64,000 nt of DNA from JAJECS01 sp965262745. Lineage in GTDB: Bacteria > Chloroflexota > UBA11872. The position numbers and the translations under genes are program-made. The first letter of the stretch is position 1. Each line of letters starts with the position of its first letter. The stretch spans positions 1,550,001 to 1,614,000 of the forward strand of contig OZ253558.1 of assembly GCA_965262745.1 (NCBI GenBank). Reading direction: 5' to 3'. Below, piece after piece: positions 61,149-64,000 of this stretch. Under the pieces are notes generated by a model. That model saw only the letters and a list, made by a program, of their open reading frames with translations, was not told the origin of the DNA and ran no database searches.

Positions 61149-61665
61149 AGGCGTTCGGTCAATCGAGGCAAGTCCCGGGTCCCTTGCCCGTCATCCACCG
61201 GGAAGGACCGTCCTGGGGAACAAGGACGGTCGCCTGCGCCACGCCGACCTCGACGGCCATCCGCCCGTCCGCCGCGTGTTCCACCTCCGTGGTCGGTACA
61301 CCTCGTCGTCGGCGCTGTTGACGTGGCTACCGCTTTCTGGCTACGGTTCCACGCAACGCGGGCACACGCTGGGCCTGAGTATGTGGGATGCACGTCATCC
61401 GAAAAGAAGTCATGGCAGTCGGCTTCTCGCGGCCCGGGAGCCGCGAGCGACTCCGCTGGCCCAACCAGGCAAGCCTTACGTGAGCGCCCCGTGCCCTTCC
61501 CTACTGGTAGACAGTTCCGCGGAATACCGCCGATCGGCTGGGGGGAGGAGGACCAGACTCATACGCGGCTAGCCGTGGGGCTGTGGTCGGGTGGCCTCTT
61601 TTGCTGGGGCCGTCCGTGTTGGGGGCTGACTCTGGAGTTCAACGCAAATTCAGGAGGGAATACGG
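61149..61665. other. Intergenic region of about 500 bases
   Basis: No supported gene. It has the hairpin at 61206-61231 and ends with the ribosome site AGGAGG 8 bases before the binding-protein gene. Probably holds that gene's promoter; no clear -35/-10 pair was assigned. Confidence 0.5.
61206..61231. terminator. Hairpin after the broken histidine phosphatase
   Basis: GACCGTCCT, eight-base loop, AGGACGGTC: perfect 9-bp stem, 58 bases after the stop. No T-run follows, so it may be a factor-independent end or simply a secondary-structure element. Confidence 0.4.
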
Positions 61666-63723
61666 ATGCTTGAAGTTGGTAAGCGAATGATGACGCGTCG
61701 CAATCTGATTCGGGGGGCGAGCGTCGGCCTGTTTGGCGCAGCGGGCGCGGCCGTGCTGGCCGCCTGTGGCGAGACCCAGATCGTCGAGAAGATCGTCACG
61801 CGGGAAGTGATCAAAGAGGTCCCGGTCGAGACCATCGTGACCAGGGATGTCATCAAGGAAGTCCCGGTCGAGACCATCGTGACCAGGGAGGTGGTCAAGG
61901 AAGTCCCGGTCGAGACCATCGTGACCAGAGATGTCATCAAGGAAGTCATCAAGGAAGTTCCGGTCACGACCGAGAGGGTCGTCACGGTCGAGAAGATCGT
62001 GCCGGTCGAGGTCGAGAAGATTGTCACGGTCGAGAAGGTCGTCACGGTTGAGAAGACCGTGCCGGTCGAGGTCGTGAAGATCGTCGAGGTTCCGACGTCC
62101 GTGCAGGCCGGCCAGCCGGTACGCGGCGGGGACCTGAGGGTCAGCTGGGGCGGGGGGATCGCAGGCGCCAGCTTCAACAGCTACACGCAAATCTCCAGCG
62201 ACCAGGCCATAGTCAACGTAGAGGTCGGCACCTCCCTGATCCACGGCGGCAGTTGGGGCGACGGCCCGTTCGCGTCGCTTGAGACGCGCTTCGGCGACGG
62301 CGTGGCCAAGTCCTATGAAGAGGTGTTGCCGGAAGAGTCCTATATCTTCCACTTGGACGAGCGCTTCACCTTCCACGACGGCGCGCCGGTGACGGCGGAC
62401 GACTTCATGTACACGTTCCACATCGTGACGCACCCGGACTGGGGTGTCGGATACGGTGCCCGGCAGCTCGAGCAGCTGAAGGGGTTCAAGGCGTGGGGTG
62501 AGAACCCGACCGACAACATCGAAGACTCCGGCGGGGTGAAGAAGATCGACAACATGACGATCCAGCTCACCACGGACGGCGTGCAGGAGCCCTTCTGGGC
62601 GAGCCCGAATCCCATGTTTCCCATGCCCAAGCACATCTATGAGACGCTGGACCCGGCCACGGCGTTCGACACGACGGCGCTGCAACCGGTGGGCAACGGG
62701 CCGTTCAAGTTCGAGCGCTTCGTTGACCAGCAGTTCGCCGAGCTGAGCCGCAACGACGACTACCCCTACGGTGCGCCGTGGGTGGACCGCTACATCGTTC
62801 GCTATGGCGACCCGTCCGCGCTCGACGCGGCCACCGAGGCAGGCGAGCTCGACTTCCTGCGCACCAGCAGCGTCGAGGGCTACGCCCGACTGGCCGGCCT
62901 GCCGCACATGCAGGCGCAGCCCATGCGATCGCCGTTCGCGAGCTTGATCTTCCTCAACCACAACATCTTTGCGGAGAAGTGGCCGGACGTGAACGTCTCG
63001 TTGATGACCGAGGCGATGGTGATCGGGGCCGATCGCGAGTCGATCGCCAACAACGTGATGGCCGGCACGCTCTTCGTGGACGACTACCAGTTCAGCCATA
63101 TCCGGTTCATGCAGGACGTGCCGATGGATGCCTATCGCGCGCTGCCGTTCAACGCGGAAGCGGGCAAGGCCTTGCTCGAGGAGTCCGGCTGGAACCCCGA
63201 CGACACGCTCACATGGCTGGGGTGGTTCGCGCCGCGTCCGCAAGACCTCGCGCTGATGGCAAACTGGCTCGACATCGGCCTGAAGGTCGAGTTCGAAAGG
63301 GTCGACCGCGCCGTGGTGGTCGAGCACCTGTGGGAAACCGGCGCCAACGAAATGGTCGTGTCGAACCTGGGCGGCTCGCAGGACGTGGGCGACGCGTTCC
63401 GGCGCATGGGCTGCGACTCCATCTGGCCCAACGGCTACAACTACCACCACACCTGCTTCCCGGAGATCGACGCGCTCTATCAGACGGCGTTCGACGCGCC
63501 AAACAAGGCGGCGCTGAAGGAGGCGTGGATCGAGATCTCCCGCCACCTGCATGGCCGCGGCACCATGCTCGCCGGGCAGTTGTGGAAGCACTCGCTGCTC
63601 TTCCTGTACCACCGACGCGTGAGCGGACCGTGGTGGATGAACAACTACGCGGTTCCGGCGCGCAGGCCCACCCACCGCGTGTGGGTTGACCCGCGCTGGT
63701 CCGGTAGGGACTACGTCGGATAG
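61666..63723 (+). CDS. ABC transporter substrate-binding lipoprotein, family 5, with repeat linker
   Basis: 685 residues. N-terminus MMTRRNLIRG has a twin-Arg, then a hydrophobic stretch and LAACG, lipidated at Cys 34. Residues 36-145 are a linker of Val/Glu/Lys-rich repeats (EVPVETIVTRDVIK and VEKVVTVEK types). The SBP_bac_5 domain covers 150-680 (SYIFHLDERFTFHDGAPVTADDF as HDGAPVTADDF, LEELKGF-like LEQLKGFKAW, PVGNGPFKFERF). It binds peptides, nickel or oligosaccharides. No permease follows in the window. AGGAGG stands eight bases before ATG 61666. Confidence 0.93.
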   Translation: MLEVGKRMMTRRNLIRGASVGLFGAAGAAVLAACGETQIVEKIVTREVIKEVPVETIVTRDVIKEVPVETIVTREVVKEVPVETIVTRDVIKEVIKEVPVTTERVVTVEKIVPVEVEKIVTVEKVVTVEKTVPVEVVKIVEVPTSVQAGQPVRGGDLRVSWGGGIAGASFNSYTQISSDQAIVNVEVGTSLIHGGSWGDGPFASLETRFGDGVAKSYEEVLPEESYIFHLDERFTFHDGAPVTADDFMYTFHIVTHPDWGVGYGARQLEQLKGFKAWGENPTDNIEDSGGVKKIDNMTIQLTTDGVQEPFWASPNPMFPMPKHIYETLDPATAFDTTALQPVGNGPFKFERFVDQQFAELSRNDDYPYGAPWVDRYIVRYGDPSALDAATEAGELDFLRTSSVEGYARLAGLPHMQAQPMRSPFASLIFLNHNIFAEKWPDVNVSLMTEAMVIGADRESIANNVMAGTLFVDDYQFSHIRFMQDVPMDAYRALPFNAEAGKALLEESGWNPDDTLTWLGWFAPRPQDLALMANWLDIGLKVEFERVDRAVVVEHLWETGANEMVVSNLGGSQDVGDAFRRMGCDSIWPNGYNYHHTCFPEIDALYQTAFDAPNKAALKEAWIEISRHLHGRGTMLAGQLWKHSLLFLYHRRVSGPWWMNNYAVPARRPTHRVWVDPRWSGRDYVG
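61819..61944 (+). repeat. Three tandem 42-base units in the binding-protein linker
   Basis: Units at 61819, 61861 and 61903 each begin GTCCCGGTCGAGACCATCGT and encode a 14-residue repeat (VPVETIVTRDVIKE and variants). They differ at a few bases in the middle and end. The near-identity suggests recent unit expansion, and the region can change length by slippage. Confidence 0.85.
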
Positions 63724-63764
63724 GCCTTGACGAGCGTCCCGGTTCCCGGGTCGCTCACCAGCGC

Positions 63765-63795
63765 AAGCGGCGGGGGTTCATCACCCCCGCCGCTT
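63765..63795. terminator. Strong hairpin after the binding-protein gene
   Basis: AAGCGGCGGGGG, loop TTCATCA, CCCCCGCCGCTT: 12-bp perfect stem, 42 bases after the stop. The right arm ends in CTTCGCTTGG with no long T-run. Its strength and place make it a good transcription-end candidate for the gene. Confidence 0.7.
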
Positions 63796-64000
63796 CGCTT
63801 GGGGCCGATTTGGGCCTCGCAAAGCTTCAAAGTGCCCGGGACATCCGCAGGGGTTGAACCAACGTCAGGCGCCCGAGCCGTCTCATTGCAGGGCACCGCA
63901 CTGACGGCAGCGACATCCCGGCGCCCAGGCGCCAGGACGCGACAACGGTGCTACGCATATGCGCCACCGTCGATCCGGCCGTTCTCGGTCAGTCCTCGAC

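Noticed and set aside
61819..62090. Possible CRISPR array at the tandem repeats
   Set aside because: Units are directly joined without spacers and in frame with the coding sequence.
61639..63675. 678-codon minus-strand frame opposite the binding-protein gene
   Set aside because: Its Asp/Arg repeats are the antisense of the repeat linker and no motif is present.

Overview
The window is high-GC bacterial DNA with frequent GTG/TTG starts, coding on both strands and mostly short gene sets rather than long operons. The best lineage clue is the final gene, a Tat/lipoprotein-type family 5 substrate-binding protein with a long linker of Val/Glu/Lys-rich repeats, typical of Chloroflexota. A DUF951 protein next to a type-2 PyrF, secreted cyclophilin lipoproteins, and many phytanoyl-CoA/TauD dioxygenases, sulfatase, sialidase-like, M24, RraA-like and TIM-barrel sugar isomerase genes agree with an uncultured, probably marine or sponge-associated Chloroflexota. 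That placement is inference from gene content. No phage, IS element, CRISPR array or rRNA was seen.

Layout. 1-2.5 kb: the 3' end of a fibronectin-type protein, a membrane protein and a convergent unknown frame, all with apparent one-base frameshifts. 2.9 kb: tRNA-Phe. 3.2-10.3 kb: a secreted cyclophilin, two PhyH-type dioxygenases, a frameshifted GrpB gene, two methyltransferases, an Asp-box sialidase-like protein and a TauD-type dioxygenase. 10.4-13.0 kb: VapBC-type toxin-antitoxin and an ABC exporter half-transporter. 13.3-24.2 kb: HIT hydrolase, phosphotransferase, sugar isomerase, orphan glycine-betaine-type binding protein, FucU mutarotase, an Eis-like acetyltransferase, an acetyltransferase-methyltransferase fusion, HAD phosphatase, another GNAT, a membrane protein and a conserved unknown. 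24.4-26.8 kb: three tandem cyclophilin lipoproteins produced by local duplication. 27.1-33.5 kb: PspC/LiaF-like envelope pair, RraA-like, lipocalin-like, M24 peptidase, ThDP enzyme and nitrilase.

34-45.6 kb: NYN protein, MFS transporter divergent from an SDR, a copper operon (CopC-CopD-cytochrome c fusion plus two companions) behind a palindrome, a cyclic-di-AMP receptor, inositol monophosphatase family enzyme, an alpha-oxoamine synthase, the P-protein PheA, DUF951-PyrF, a LysM protein, then tRNA-Leu and tRNA-Trp. 46.2-53.6 kb: an unknown protein divergent from two overlapping paralogous TIM-barrel glycosidase-like genes, an Eis-like GNAT and a membrane protein. 53.6-61.1 kb: a decayed type I restriction HsdR-like N-terminal fragment, a small gene coupled to a sulfatase, CYTH-CHAD divergent from two thymidylate-kinase-like genes, a 5'-truncated phosphofructokinase remnant, a sugar isomerase and a broken histidine phosphatase. 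61.7-63.7 kb: the repeat-linker substrate-binding protein and a strong hairpin.

The metabolic theme is scavenging of modified sugars and organic molecules (sialidase-like, sulfatase, glycosidase-like, mutarotase, isomerases, dioxygenases), mixed with housekeeping genes for phenylalanine, UMP and tRNAs. The most distinctive arrangements are the CYTH-CHAD/double kinase locus (second kinase with an altered P-loop), the copper fusion operon, the tandem glycosidase-like pair and the GNAT-methyltransferase fusion. At least five loci show one-base shifts or decay; some shifts sit in short C or G runs, so consensus error and true pseudogenes must be separated with reads.
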